A stretch of 64,000 nt of DNA from Mycolicibacterium komossense (GTDB taxonomy: Bacteria; Actinomycetota; Actinomycetes; Mycobacteriales; Mycobacteriaceae): contig NZ_JACKTY010000020.1 of assembly GCF_025822605.1 (NCBI RefSeq), positions 94,524 through 158,523 on the forward strand. Reading direction: 5' to 3'. The notes below the pieces were generated by a model. The model searched no databases. It saw only the letters and a list, made by a program, of their open reading frames with translations, and was not told the DNA's origin. Of the stretch, positions 36,011 to 45,129 are shown piece after piece (the first letter of the stretch is position 1; each line of letters starts with the position of its first letter). The translations under genes and the position numbers were made by a program.

Positions 36011-36592
36011 ATGACGGAGGTGGAGAAGGGGCCGCGAGGCCTGCGTCGTGGCAGGGGTGCACGAGAGCGCATCCTCAGCGCTTCCCATCAGCTGTTCCGC
36101 GATCAAGGCATCAACCGCACCGGCCTGGACCAGCTCTGCGCGGTGGCCCAGGTGTCCAAGCGCACGTTTTACCAGCACTTCGCCGGCAAGGATGAGCTGA
36201 TCGCCGAACACCTACGGCGATTCGATCCCGACCTTCTGCCCGAGGTGTTCGACCGCACCGACCTGACACCTCGCCAACGACTCCTCGCCGCCTTCGACAT
36301 TCACGCGCCCCTGTGCCCGTTCATCGCGGCGGCCGTCGAAATCCACGACCCGGACCACCCGGCACGTGTGCGCGCTTGCGACTACAAGACGGCTTTCGCC
36401 GCGCGGCTCACCGAGACCGCGCGCGAGGCCGACGCCACCAACCCCGAACAGCTCGGCGAACAATTGGCACTGCTCCTGGATGGCGCTTCGGCCCGCAACC
36501 GAGTCCTCAACACCGACACCTTCGCCACTGCCGCAGCCATCGCAGTGGTCCTCATCGACAACGCCGTCTCCCGCGGCAGCGGTGCCGCTTGA
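36011..36592 (+). CDS. TetR family transcriptional regulator
   Basis: From ATG 36011 the 193-residue protein has a TetR DNA-binding domain (ARERILSASHQLF, GLDQLCAVAQVSKRTFYQHF) and a C-terminal domain like TetR_C_11 or the YxaF type (CPFIAAAVEIHDP). The in-frame extension upstream has no domain. It is divergent from the SDR operon, separated by the duplicated GTAC-containing operator, so it probably represses both itself and that operon. Confidence 0.88.
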   Translation: MTEVEKGPRGLRRGRGARERILSASHQLFRDQGINRTGLDQLCAVAQVSKRTFYQHFAGKDELIAEHLRRFDPDLLPEVFDRTDLTPRQRLLAAFDIHAPLCPFIAAAVEIHDPDHPARVRACDYKTAFAARLTETAREADATNPEQLGEQLALLLDGASARNRVLNTDTFATAAAIAVVLIDNAVSRGSGAA

Positions 36593-36623
36593 CGCACTGT
36601 GAAACTCGACGTCGGCCGGTAAC

Positions 36624-37082
36624 CTAGCCCGCCATCGCAGCCAGGAACGCCGGCCAATCCGGAAACAGGGCGCGATCGACAAGTTCGATCCGGATACCGG
36701 CCGGGTCGGTGTAATAGGCGAACGTCGAGAGCGCCTGCCCGCTGGGACGGGCTTCCTGCGTGCATCCAGCCTGCTCCAATTGTGCTGCGGCCGAACCGAT
36801 ATCGTCCACCCAGTAACCCAGGTGATGGGCCGGCGCGGTCCAGACCGTCCCCGGAACCTCCTGCACCAATTCCAGGTGCGGCGCCTGCAGCGAGTACACG
36901 AATCGGTTCACCAGATCACATTCTCCTGCCGCGGTAACCACCGACAACGCGAACTCCACGGGCTTCGTCCACGCATAGCCGGCGATCGCGGTCAATCGCT
37001 GCGCTGCCGAATCGAGGTCGGGCACGACGATGCCGACGTGGTAGAAATCTGCGATCGCGAGCGCGGGTTCATCGGGCGACAT
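36624..37082 (-). CDS. VOC (glyoxalase/dioxygenase fold) family protein
   Basis: The 152-residue protein has two beta-alpha-beta-beta-beta modules: FYHVGIVVPDLDSAAQRL and HHLGYWVDDIGSAAAQLEQAG. The metal ligands of the fold are plausible at His15, the LELVQE glutamate and His at HHLGY, with a final glutamate in RIELVD. Members include glyoxalases, methylmalonyl-CoA epimerase and antibiotic-binding proteins. It is divergent from the SDR at 37158. The function is not specified by the sequence. Confidence 0.82.
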   Translation of the reverse strand: MSPDEPALAIADFYHVGIVVPDLDSAAQRLTAIAGYAWTKPVEFALSVVTAAGECDLVNRFVYSLQAPHLELVQEVPGTVWTAPAHHLGYWVDDIGSAAAQLEQAGCTQEARPSGQALSTFAYYTDPAGIRIELVDRALFPDWPAFLAAMAG

Positions 37083-37157
37083 GCCGGTAATGCTCTATAC
37101 CACCAATGATAATGTCAATCGCCCCGATGGAGAATCACGTTATCGCCAGGAGTCCAT

Positions 37158-38018
37158 GTGCCGACCATGACCTTTGAAGATCGCGTCGCCATTGTCACCG
37201 GGGCGGGCGGGGGACTCGGCCGGTGTCACGCCCTCGAACTGGCCCGCCGTGGCGCCCACGTCGTCGTCAATGACCTGGGTGCCGCCGTCGACGGCAGCGG
37301 GCAGTCCGCATCAGCCGCCCAGGCCGTGGTCGACGAGATCACCGCGGCGGGCGGCTCTGCCGTCGCCAACACCGACTCGGTATCGACATACGAAGGCGGA
37401 CAGGCGATCGCCGCAGCGGCACTCGACGCGTTCGGGCGGATCGACGTACTGATCAACAACGCCGGGATCCTGCGCGACGCGGCGTTCAAGAACCTGACCA
37501 CCGAACACGTCGACGCGGTTCTTCAGGTACACCTGCACGGCGCCTTCCATGTGACCCGGGCGGTGTGGCCGACCATGCGGGAGCAGAACTACGGCCGCAT
37601 CATCATGACGACCTCGGGCTCGGGCCTATTCGGTCAGTTCGGCCAGGCGAACTACGGCGCCGCCAAAGCCGGGCTGGTCGGGTTGATGAACGTCCTTGCC
37701 ATCGAAGGGGTTCGGAACAACATCAACGTCAACGCCGTCTCCCCGATCGCCCGCACCAGAATGACCGAGGACACCATGGCCGACGTCGTCAAGGACCTCG
37801 ATCCAGAGAAGGTGACTCCCGTCGTGGTGTACCTCGCTCATCACGATTGCGACCGCACCGCCCACATCTACCGGGTCGGCGGCAGCAAGGTCTCGCGGGT
37901 GTTCCTCGCGGTGACCGCGGGCATCGACGACCCCGCGTTCACCCCGGAAGCGATGGCGGCGGCGATCGATCAGATCGACGACCCCACCGGATTCACCATT
38001 CGAGGTGGTCCGGCGTGA
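37158..38018 (+). CDS. SDR of the peroxisomal MFE-2 (3-hydroxyacyl-CoA dehydrogenase) type
   Basis: The 286-residue protein has TGAGGGLGR (cofactor), NNAGILRD, catalytic Ser in TTSGSGLFG and YGAAK, and a C-terminal extension after the SDR core. The NNAGILRDxxFxxLT and SGLFGQFGQANYGAAK stretches are typical of the (3R)-hydroxyacyl-CoA dehydrogenase part of multifunctional enzyme 2 and of actinobacterial steroid/fatty acid enzymes. The GTG start 37158 follows CAGGAG by 6-7 nt; ATG 37167 is possible. Probably beta-oxidation of an unusual acyl-CoA or a sterol side chain. Confidence 0.88.
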   Translation: MPTMTFEDRVAIVTGAGGGLGRCHALELARRGAHVVVNDLGAAVDGSGQSASAAQAVVDEITAAGGSAVANTDSVSTYEGGQAIAAAALDAFGRIDVLINNAGILRDAAFKNLTTEHVDAVLQVHLHGAFHVTRAVWPTMREQNYGRIIMTTSGSGLFGQFGQANYGAAKAGLVGLMNVLAIEGVRNNINVNAVSPIARTRMTEDTMADVVKDLDPEKVTPVVVYLAHHDCDRTAHIYRVGGSKVSRVFLAVTAGIDDPAFTPEAMAAAIDQIDDPTGFTIRGGPA

Positions 38019-38056
38019 TTCCACGGACCACTCAGATCAAATAGCGGTCGAGGGCG

Positions 38057-38101
38057 CAGTGCCCCGCGTACTACGCCACCAGGACGCGACGCGGGGCACT
38101 G
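38057..38101. terminator. Bidirectional stem-loop between convergent genes
   Basis: Perfect 13-bp arms CAGTGCCCCGCGT (38057-38069) and the complement (38089-38101) enclose a 19-nt loop. It lies between the stops of the SDR (38018) and the dehydrogenase (38130), which face each other. No U-tract follows, as is common for mycobacterial terminators. Confidence 0.65.
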
Positions 38102-38129
38102 TCAGCCAGTCGGTTACCTCGTCGGTTAC

Positions 38130-39527
38130 TCAGTCGGAGACGAAGTACAGCCGCTTGTTGCAGAACTCGTCCATGCCCAGCGGGCCCAGCTCACGACCGA
38201 AGCCACTGCGCTTGACGCCGCCGAATGGCACTTCCTGGCCCTCGTTGGCGGGCGAATTGACATTGGACATCCCGGTTTCGAGGCGTTGCGCAATTTTCTC
38301 CGCGCGGGCCCGGTCAGTGCTGAACACCGCTCCGCCCAAACCGTAGTCGGAGTCGTTGGCCAGCGTCAGCGCTTCCTCGTCGCTGTCGACCGAGTAGACC
38401 ACTGCGACCGGACCGAACAGTTCTTCGCGGTACGCCCGCATCTCCGGGGTGATCCCGGTCAGGACAGCAGGCGAGTAATAGGCCGCCGGTCCCTCTCCCA
38501 GCACACCACCGGCGTGCAGCGTCGCACCCTTGGAGACTGCGTCCTGCACCTGCTCGTGAAGAATCTCCGCGGCTTTGCGCGACGACAGCGGCGCGAACGT
38601 GCCCTCCGCCTCTTCGGCCGGGTTACCGGGCTTGAGATCCTTGGCACGCTCGACCAGCTGACCGACGAAATCCTCGAAGATGTCGCCTGAGACGATCATC
38701 CGCTTGTTGGAGTTACAAGCCTGGCCGGTGTTTCCGATCCTGGTGTCCCAGGCCAGATTCGCCGATGCCTGGACGTCGTCGGAATCCAGCACCACGTAGG
38801 CGTCGGAGCCGCCGAGCTCGAGCACGCACTTCTTGAGGTTCTTGCCGGCGATCGCCGCCACCACGGACCCGGCCCGCTCCGAACCGGTCAGTGAGACACC
38901 GGCGATGCGACGGTCGGCGATGATCGTCTCGATCTGGTCATACGACGCGAAGATGTTGATATAGACACCCTGCGGCACGCCCGCCTCGTCCATGATCTTC
39001 TGCACGGCCAGCGCCGACTTCGGCACGGACTCGGCGTGCTTGAGGATGATCGTGTTGCCCAGCACCAGGTTCGGAGCTGCGAACCTGGCGATCTGATAGA
39101 ACGGGTAGTTCCACGGCATGATGCCGAGCAGCGGTCCGATCGGCAGCTTCTGGACGTAGGCCTTGCCCTCGGCGGCCGTCTTGATCTCCTGCTGGGAGGC
39201 CAGAGCCGGCCCCTCCGTAGCGAAGTAGTCGAAGATATCCCCGCAGAAATCGGCTTCGCCCACCGATTCCGACAGTGGCTTGCCCATCTCCTCGGTCGCG
39301 ATGGCCCCCAGTTCCGCTGCCTTCTCTCTGAACAGTTCGGCGACCCGGTGTACGACCTTCGCCCGCTCTTCGATCGGCACTGCTTGCCAGGACTTGTAGG
39401 CCTCGGCAGACGCGGCGAGTGCGGCTTCGACCTCGGTATCGGTGGCCAGATCGAAGGCCTCACCGGCGACACCGGTAGCCGGGTTGACGACTTGGTAGCG
39501 GGGTTGGGTCGAGACAGTGGCAGTCAT
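38130..39527 (-). CDS. Succinate-semialdehyde dehydrogenase-type aldehyde dehydrogenase
   Basis: The 465-residue protein belongs to the ALDH branch of E. coli Sad and mycobacterial GabD1: short N-terminus with NPATGE-like motif, MPWNYPFYQ, Glu237 in LELGGSD and Cys271 in GQACNSNKR. GabD1 oxidises succinate semialdehyde to succinate; related enzymes take glutarate semialdehyde or other short aldehydes. A TAGA-N8-TCTA element at 39551-39566, 24 bp upstream of the start, could be a regulator site. The 208 bp between its start and the tRNA gene hold no other gene. Confidence 0.87.
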   Translation of the reverse strand: MTATVSTQPRYQVVNPATGVAGEAFDLATDTEVEAALAASAEAYKSWQAVPIEERAKVVHRVAELFREKAAELGAIATEEMGKPLSESVGEADFCGDIFDYFATEGPALASQQEIKTAAEGKAYVQKLPIGPLLGIMPWNYPFYQIARFAAPNLVLGNTIILKHAESVPKSALAVQKIMDEAGVPQGVYINIFASYDQIETIIADRRIAGVSLTGSERAGSVVAAIAGKNLKKCVLELGGSDAYVVLDSDDVQASANLAWDTRIGNTGQACNSNKRMIVSGDIFEDFVGQLVERAKDLKPGNPAEEAEGTFAPLSSRKAAEILHEQVQDAVSKGATLHAGGVLGEGPAAYYSPAVLTGITPEMRAYREELFGPVAVVYSVDSDEEALTLANDSDYGLGGAVFSTDRARAEKIAQRLETGMSNVNSPANEGQEVPFGGVKRSGFGRELGPLGMDEFCNKRLYFVSD

Positions 39528-39700
39528 TACTAGCTCCCTTAGCGCGGCGTTAGACCAACCAATCTAGTAGTGGGCCTCGCCGCGTGGTCACCGGTCTGGC
39601 AAGACCTCTCAAATTTCAGTCGGTATCACCGGCGGATGGCGAGGCCGTCGATGTTCAAACCGACGCCCGGGACGCGATCGCCATAGTCCCCGCAACACAA

Positions 39701-39734
39701 AACCACCCTTACCTGAGTGAACAGGAGGGCGGTT
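39701..39734 (-). terminator. Intrinsic terminator of the tRNA-Ser gene
   Basis: Read on the minus strand, AACCGCCCT (39734-39726) pairs with AGGGTGGTT (39709-39701) with one mismatch, followed by TTTTGTGTT. The hairpin starts one base after the tRNA CCA end, so it fits a factor-independent terminator. Confidence 0.6.
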
Positions 39735-39735
39735 A

Positions 39736-39826
39736 TGGCGGTGGCGGAGGGATTTGAACCCTCGGACGGGGGTTACCCGTCACACGCTTTCGAGGCGTGC
39801 TCCTTAGGCCGCTCGGACACGCCACC
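39736..39826 (-). tRNA. tRNA-Ser (anticodon CGA)
   Basis: On the minus strand the gene runs GGTGGCGTGTCC (from 39826) to CGCCACCG followed by an encoded CCA (39738-39736). The 7-bp acceptor stem pairs perfectly; the anticodon loop is CTCGAAA, reading UCG codons. The long variable arm (GGGTAACCCCCGTC region) and the TTCAAAT T-loop are typical of a class II serine tRNA. The length with CCA is 91 nt. It stands alone, next to tadA, as I recall for M. tuberculosis. Confidence 0.95.
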
Positions 39827-39967
39827 GTGTGGCAGCTTACCGAAGCGCGGCCTGCCGCCCTAATCGCTGGTCGAGCCCCGCGCGAGCAGTCACAAAAGAC
39901 CCCTGAAAACGGCGTGTCGACGGGCAGTTTGCGTCTGCTCACGAGGAGAACGCGAGGAGTAGGTGAC

Positions 39968-40417
39968 TCACCGCTGCCGGGCGAAGAACTCCGCCAGCGG
40001 GGCGGCGCATTCATCGGCCAGCACGCCGCCGCGCACTTCCGGACGGTGGTTGAGCCGCCGATCGCGCACCACATCCCACAGCGATCCGACGGCCCCGGTC
40101 TTGGGTTCCCACGCCCCGAACACCACCCGGGCGACCCGGGCCATCACCAGCGCACCGGCGCACATCGTGCACGGCTCGACGGTGACGGCCAGGGTCGCGC
40201 CTTCGAGCCGCCAGCCATCACCGAGAACAGCCGCTGCGGCCCGCAGCGCGAGGATCTCGGCGTGCGCCGTCGGGTCACCCAGTTCTTCGCGGGCATTGAC
40301 CGCCCGCGCCAGCTCGGTCCCCGCGGCATCGATGACGACGGCCCCGATCGGCACGTCACGCGGGCCGGCGGAACCCGCCGCGGCGAGCGCGAGGCGGATC
40401 AGCTGTTCATCGGTCAA
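39968..40417 (-). CDS. tadA: tRNA adenosine(34) deaminase
   Basis: The protein is a zinc deaminase of the CDA fold with His52-Ala-Glu54 and Cys83-x2-Cys86 (PCTMC), GPRDVPIGAVV and the C-terminal FFARQR. It converts A34 to inosine in tRNA(Arg)(ACG). The start is uncertain: TTG 40417 gives LTDEQLIRLAL, matching the family N-terminus, and overlaps the upstream stop by 11 bp; GTG 40444 would add nine residues that do not match. It is preceded by its usual mycobacterial partner gene. Confidence 0.9.
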   Translation of the reverse strand: MTDEQLIRLALAAAGSAGPRDVPIGAVVIDAAGTELARAVNAREELGDPTAHAEILALRAAAAVLGDGWRLEGATLAVTVEPCTMCAGALVMARVARVVFGAWEPKTGAVGSLWDVVRDRRLNHRPEVRGGVLADECAAPLAEFFARQR

Positions 40418-40934
40418 GCTTGTCCAGCACCGCCGAGAGTTCACTCTCGAAGCCCATCTCGCGGGCGATGCGGCTCAGCTGTTCGTCGGCGTAGAGATCG
40501 GTTTCGGAGACGATCACACCGAGGACCCCTTCGGGCAGACCGATATCCGCGAGCACGCCGAGATCACCCTCCTCGAAGGGATCGGTGTCCTCGAGATCTT
40601 CGTCGTCGATATCGGCGTCCAGCTTCTCCAGCACCTCGGCGGCGATGTCGTAATCCAGCGCCGCCGTCGCATCCGAGAGCAGCAGCCGGGTCCCGGCCGG
40701 GGCGGGCCGGACGATCACGAAGAACTCGTCGTCGATATTCAGCAGCCCGAAAACCGCACCGGCGCTGCGTAACTCTCGAAGCTCCGTCTCGGCCGCGCTC
40801 AGACTGGTCAACGACACGGGCTTCAACGGCGTGCACCGCCATTTGCCTTCCTCGCGCACCACCGCCACGCCGAATCCGTCGGGGGCGTCTTGGGCTGGTG
40901 AAGCGTCCTGCTTCTGCGCCCGCTGTGGTCCCAT
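40407..40934 (-). CDS. tRNA adenosine deaminase-associated protein
   Basis: The 175-residue acidic protein has the FGVAVVREEGKWRCTPL start and a DIDDEDLEDTDPFEEGDLGVLADIGL segment that I associate with the actinobacterial family named for its constant position next to tadA (Rv3753c in M. tuberculosis). It overlaps tadA, so the two are coexpressed. Its biochemical role is unknown; a chaperone or regulator of the deaminase is a guess from context only. Confidence 0.82.
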   Translation of the reverse strand: MGPQRAQKQDASPAQDAPDGFGVAVVREEGKWRCTPLKPVSLTSLSAAETELRELRSAGAVFGLLNIDDEFFVIVRPAPAGTRLLLSDATAALDYDIAAEVLEKLDADIDDEDLEDTDPFEEGDLGVLADIGLPEGVLGVIVSETDLYADEQLSRIAREMGFESELSAVLDKLDR

Positions 40935-41013
40935 GAGCGCTAACGCTAGCCCCCGCCAGGCCCCTTGACCAGCGGGTCGATAGCCACGTGCACGGATATG
41001 TCAACCTTGGATC

Positions 41014-41982
41014 GTGACAACCCCTTCTGAAACCCAGGTCTGCGTGCTGGGACTCGGGCTCATCGGCGGTTCGTTGATGCGGGCGGCCGCGGCGGCGGGC
41101 CGGACGGTGTTCGGTTACAACCGCTCGGTAGACGGCGCCCAGGCCGCGACGTTCGACGGTTTCGACGCCTCCACCGACCTCGACGCGGTCCTGAGGCGCG
41201 CCGCTGAGACCGACGCCCTGATCGTGCTGGCGGTCCCGATGCCTGCGCTGGCCATCATGCTCACGCATATCGCCGAGACGGCGCCCCACTGCGCGCTGAC
41301 CGACGTCGTCAGTGTCAAGAAGGCCGTGCACGACGAAGTGCGGGCAGCGGGTCTGCTTCCCCGTTTCGTCGGCGGTCACCCGATGACCGGCACCGCGCAC
41401 TCGGGTTGGACGGCCGGCGATGCCGGGCTCTTCAGAGGCACCCCATGGGTCCTGACCGTCGACGAGCATGTCGACGGTCAAGTGTGGACGACCGTGATGG
41501 AGCTGGCGCTGAGCTGCGGCGCGGTCGTCGTGCCCGCCCGCTCCGACGAGCACGACGCGGCGGCGGCAGCGATCTCACATCTGCCACATCTGACCGCCGA
41601 GGCACTCGCGATCACCGCCGCCGAGATCCCGCTGGCGTTCGCCCTGGCGGCCGGCTCGTTCCGCGACAGCACCCGGGTGGCCGCGACGGCACCCGATCTG
41701 GTCCGGGCGATGTGCGAGGCCAACCAGGCGGACCTGCTGCCGGTACTGGACCACACCATCGAGCTTCTGACGAAGGCCAGGGACTCGCTGGCGCGCCGGC
41801 GATCGGTGGCCGAACTGGTGGACGCGGGCCACTCCGCCCGGATCCGCTACGACAGCTTCTCGCGGCCGGACATCATGGCGATCACGATCGGCGCCGAGAA
41901 CTGGCGCGACGAACTCGCGGCCGCCGGCCGAGCCGGCGGGGTGATCAGATCCGCTCTGCCAACCCGGGATAGTCGACGATGA
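41014..41982 (+). CDS. tyrA: Prephenate dehydrogenase
   Basis: From GTG 41014 the 322-residue protein has the NAD-binding GLGLIGGS and the prephenate-binding [13 protein letters not shown] stretch, followed by a helical dimerisation domain. It oxidatively decarboxylates prephenate to 4-hydroxyphenylpyruvate in tyrosine synthesis. There is no ACT or chorismate mutase domain, so it is the monofunctional type. The order tadA-partner-tyrA-DUF-proZWVX matches M. tuberculosis (Rv3754). The 3' end overlaps the convergent DUF gene by 38 bp. Confidence 0.93.
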   Translation: MTTPSETQVCVLGLGLIGGSLMRAAAAAGRTVFGYNRSVDGAQAATFDGFDASTDLDAVLRRAAETDALIVLAVPMPALAIMLTHIAETAPHCALTDVVSVKKAVHDEVRAAGLLPRFVGGHPMTGTAHSGWTAGDAGLFRGTPWVLTVDEHVDGQVWTTVMELALSCGAVVVPARSDEHDAAAAAISHLPHLTAEALAITAAEIPLAFALAAGSFRDSTRVAATAPDLVRAMCEANQADLLPVLDHTIELLTKARDSLARRRSVAELVDAGHSARIRYDSFSRPDIMAITIGAENWRDELAAAGRAGGVIRSALPTRDSRR

Positions 41983-42550
41983 AGCCGTCGGCGTCGACGG
42001 TGACCGTGGTATCGGCGACCGGCGAATGCAGCTTGATGCCGTCCGTGGTGTCCGGCCCCGCGCTCGTGTAGGAGATGGCAGCCTCTTTGACCGTCAGGTC
42101 GGGCAGCCACACGTAGACCACCGGCAGCGTCACCGACTCGGCGCGCCGATGCAGACCGGTACGCCGGATCGGCAGCGCGTTGAACAGCGGGCTGAACACC
42201 ACATCGACGTCCAGCGCGCCGCCGTAGGCCTCGCGCGAAGTCTTACCGGAATGGTCCTGGACCAGCCACATGTTCTCTTCGTCGCGCGCAATGGAGAGCT
42301 GCCGTTCGCGCTGCGCCAGGGTGACCGTCAGCGACAATCGTTTGGTGGCCCCTGTCTCATCGGTCACCAGGTCATAAGACGCGCTGAACGCCGGAATGGA
42401 ATCCGTAGCGGCGGAGACGATCCGGCCGTATGCCTTGATCCGGTTGCCGGACAATTGCACCCGCACCGATTCCATTCGGGGATCGTCGTGCGCGCGCCAC
42501 GTCAAAACCGCGGGCCAGGCGCCTTCTTTTTCGTCATCGGCTGCACTCAC
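41945..42550 (-). CDS. Putative glycolipid-binding family protein (PF06475-like)
   Basis: The 201-residue protein is all beta: [60 protein letters not shown] and a C-terminal YVWLPDLTV. The SPLFNxLPIRR stretch is the signature I know from the putative glycolipid-binding family. There is no signal or membrane segment. Position matches Rv3755c. It overlaps the proZ-like stop by 4 bp (ATGA type), so it may be the first gene read into or out of that unit; the function is unproven. Confidence 0.75.
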   Translation of the reverse strand: MSAADDEKEGAWPAVLTWRAHDDPRMESVRVQLSGNRIKAYGRIVSAATDSIPAFSASYDLVTDETGATKRLSLTVTLAQRERQLSIARDEENMWLVQDHSGKTSREAYGGALDVDVVFSPLFNALPIRRTGLHRRAESVTLPVVYVWLPDLTVKEAAISYTSAGPDTTDGIKLHSPVADTTVTVDADGFIVDYPGLAERI

Positions 42551-43350
42551 TCATCTACCGTAAGCGACGGATCGCCTCGTTTATAGGGCGGTCCGGAACT
42601 CGTCTCGATTGGCCGCTTTCCGGCGGGCCGGCTTTCGAACGCCACCTCGTCGTCGAGCAACGGCTGGGGCATCCGGCTCGACCCTTTTCGAAGCCGGCCC
42701 GAACCCGGCACCGAGGCCCACACCGCAAAGGCGAGCACCGCGTCGAGGATCAGCGCGAGCACCGTCACGAGCAGGGCCCCGACCAGCGCGATGTAGAACT
42801 GTCGCACCTTGATGCCGTCGATCAGATAACGGCCCAGGCCACCGAGGCTGGCGTACGCCGCGATGGTCGCGGTCGCGACCACTTGCAGCGTGGCGGTGCG
42901 CAACCCACCGAGGATCAGCGGCAAGGCGTTGGGAGTCTCGACCCGCAGCAGGATCCGCGTCTCCGTCATGCCCATCGACCGGGCGGCGTCGACGACGGTG
43001 CGGTCGACGTTGGAAATACCCGAGTAGGTACCTGCCAGCAACGGCGGAATGCCCAGCAGCATCAGTGCGATCGTGGGCGGCACCAGACCCAGCCCCCACA
43101 GCAACACCCCCAACAGCAGCACTCCCAGGGTGGGCAGTGCGCGCAAGGCGTTGACACCGGTGACGACGAGGAACGTGCCGCGGCCGGTGTGCCCGATGAT
43201 CATCCCGATCGGGATGGCGATCAGCGCCGACACCACGACCGCGACAGCGGTGTACTGCAGGTGTTCCAGGATCCGCGCGGTCAGCCCGGCCGGGCCACCC
43301 CAGTGTGCGGCGGTGAAAATATAGGACAGCGCCTGATCCAGGAAATTCAC
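42547..43350 (-). CDS. proZ: Osmoprotectant ABC transporter permease ProZ
   Basis: From GTG 43350, which overlaps the proW stop in GTGA, the 267-residue protein has about five membrane helices (to residue 215) and the permease coupling motif DAARSMGMTETRILLRVETPNALPLILGG. The C-terminal 45 residues are hydrophilic, basic then acidic. With ProW, ProV and ProX it imports glycine betaine, carnitine or similar compatible solutes. A longer upstream frame to 43530 lies inside proW and is rejected. Confidence 0.9.
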   Translation of the reverse strand: MNFLDQALSYIFTAAHWGGPAGLTARILEHLQYTAVAVVVSALIAIPIGMIIGHTGRGTFLVVTGVNALRALPTLGVLLLGVLLWGLGLVPPTIALMLLGIPPLLAGTYSGISNVDRTVVDAARSMGMTETRILLRVETPNALPLILGGLRTATLQVVATATIAAYASLGGLGRYLIDGIKVRQFYIALVGALLVTVLALILDAVLAFAVWASVPGSGRLRKGSSRMPQPLLDDEVAFESRPAGKRPIETSSGPPYKRGDPSLTVDE

Positions 43351-44024
43351 TTGGTCACCAGCGCCTTCAGCTTGGTAGCCCGCGGGACTCGAGTCGCCCT
43401 GGTCCAGGGCGTCAGAGCTTTGCCTGCCAGCATGATGAGGGTGTCGATGACGACGGCGAGCACGAAGATCGCGATGATGCCCGCGACGATCTGGTCGCTC
43501 TTGTTGGCCTGATAGCCCTCGGTGAACCACGTACCGAGGCCCCCGATACCGATCACCGAGCCGACCGACACCATCGAGATATTCGTGACGGCGACCACCC
43601 GAAGGCTGGCGACGAGCACCGGAAGAGCCAGCGGCAGTTCAATTTTCAGCAATCGAGTGACGGGCTTGTAGCCGACTGCGGTGGCGGCGTCGAGCACAGC
43701 CGGGGGCACGGCATCCAGCGCCTCGGGTACCGCCCGTACCAGAAGCGCGGTGGTGTACAGCGTCAGCGCGACGATGACGTTGGCCTCGTCGAGAATTCGG
43801 GTCGGGATGATCAGCGGGAGCACCACGAAAAGCGCCAGCGACGGAATGGTGAAGATGATGCTGGCGGTGACGGTCGTCAGCCGTCGCAGGAACGTCGCAC
43901 GCTGCACCACCCCACCCAGCGGCACCGCGATGATCAAACCGAGCACGATCGGGATCAGTGAGAGCCGAAGATGTATCAGCGTCAGCGCCCACGCCTTGTC
44001 CAGGTGCGTCAGCAGATAGGTCAT
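43347..44024 (-). CDS. proW: Osmoprotectant ABC transporter permease ProW
   Basis: The 225-residue integral membrane protein has five to six helices and the BPD_transp_1 coupling loop DAATAVGYKPVTRLLKIELPLALPVLVASLR. ATG 44024 lies 2 bp after the proV stop, and its own stop overlaps proZ, so the four genes are a tight operon in order proX-proV-proW-proZ along the minus strand. It forms the channel half with ProZ. Confidence 0.92.
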   Translation of the reverse strand: MTYLLTHLDKAWALTLIHLRLSLIPIVLGLIIAVPLGGVVQRATFLRRLTTVTASIIFTIPSLALFVVLPLIIPTRILDEANVIVALTLYTTALLVRAVPEALDAVPPAVLDAATAVGYKPVTRLLKIELPLALPVLVASLRVVAVTNISMVSVGSVIGIGGLGTWFTEGYQANKSDQIVAGIIAIFVLAVVIDTLIMLAGKALTPWTRATRVPRATKLKALVTK

Positions 44025-44026
44025 GG

Positions 44027-45121
44027 TTAACCCCGCTGGTTTTCCAGCGCCACGATCACGTCGCTGGCCAGAACCCCGCCGATCACCTTGCCGTTCCCGT
44101 CGACGGCGACGCCGATACCGGCATGCGACGACAGAGCGGCATCGAGGGCCTGGCGCAGGCTGTCGTCCGGATGGAACAGCGAACCACCGGCGATTGTGCT
44201 GTCGTAGAGCGCTTTTCCGTCCCGATGCAGCCCAACCCCGTCGGCGTTGATCCAGGCGTAGGGCTTGCCGTCGTCACGGGTGACCAGCATCCACTCGCCG
44301 GCGCCGAGGTTCAGCGCGTCGATCTGCGCCTCGGTCACCGATGCGATGTCGTGCAGCGGCAGGCCGGTGGCGTGCCGGAACTGCAGTCCCCGGTAACCGC
44401 GGTCGGCACCGATGAAACCGGAGACGAAATCGTTGGCAGGGTTGGTCAGCAGTCGTGAGGGTTCGTCGTACTGCTGCAGAGTGCCGCCGGGCCCGAAGAC
44501 CGCGACCTTGTCGCCGAGCTTGATGGCCTCGTCGATGTCGTGGGTGACGAAGACGATGGTCTTCTGCAGTTCGCTCTGCAGGCGCAGGATTTCGGCCTGC
44601 AGTTCTTCGCGCACCACCGGGTCGACGGCGGAGAACGGTTCGTCCATCAGCAGGATCGGCGGGTCGGCGGCCAGCGCCCTGGCCACCCCGACGCGCTGCT
44701 GCTGGCCGCCGGAAAGCTGCGCCGGATAGCGGTTGGCGAGCTTGGGGTCGAGCCCCACCCGTTCCAGGACGCCAAGGGCGGCTTTGCGTGCCGAGCGCCG
44801 CGACTCCCCACGCAACACCGGCACCGTGGCGACGTTGTCGATGACTCGTTGATGCGGCATCAGACCCGCGCTCTGGATGACGTAACCGATACCGAGCCGC
44901 AGTTTGACCGCGTCGACCTTGGTGACATCGTTGCCATCGACGCTCAGCGTGCCCGCGGTGGGCTCAATCATCCGGTTGATCATCCGCATGGACGTCGTCT
45001 TCCCGCACCCGGACGGGCCGACGAACACCGCCAGCGTCCCGTCGGGAACGTCGAGCGTGAGGCTGTCGACGGCGACGGTACCGTCCGGATACTTCTTCGT
45101 GACTTGGTCAAAGGTGATCAT
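44027..45121 (-). CDS. proV: Osmoprotectant ABC transporter ATP-binding protein ProV
   Basis: The 364-residue ATPase has Walker A GPSGCGKTT (Lys41), the Q-loop, signature LSGGQQQRV, Walker B ILLMDEP with SAVD, and an H-loop THD. Residues about 260-360 hold a CBS-type tandem (WMLVTRDDGKPYAWI and IGVAVDGNGKVIGGV), which in OpuA senses ionic strength. It powers betaine-type uptake. Eight bases separate it from proX upstream. Confidence 0.93.
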   Translation of the reverse strand: MITFDQVTKKYPDGTVAVDSLTLDVPDGTLAVFVGPSGCGKTTSMRMINRMIEPTAGTLSVDGNDVTKVDAVKLRLGIGYVIQSAGLMPHQRVIDNVATVPVLRGESRRSARKAALGVLERVGLDPKLANRYPAQLSGGQQQRVGVARALAADPPILLMDEPFSAVDPVVREELQAEILRLQSELQKTIVFVTHDIDEAIKLGDKVAVFGPGGTLQQYDEPSRLLTNPANDFVSGFIGADRGYRGLQFRHATGLPLHDIASVTEAQIDALNLGAGEWMLVTRDDGKPYAWINADGVGLHRDGKALYDSTIAGGSLFHPDDSLRQALDAALSSHAGIGVAVDGNGKVIGGVLASDVIVALENQRG

Positions 45122-45129
45122 CTAGGCGC

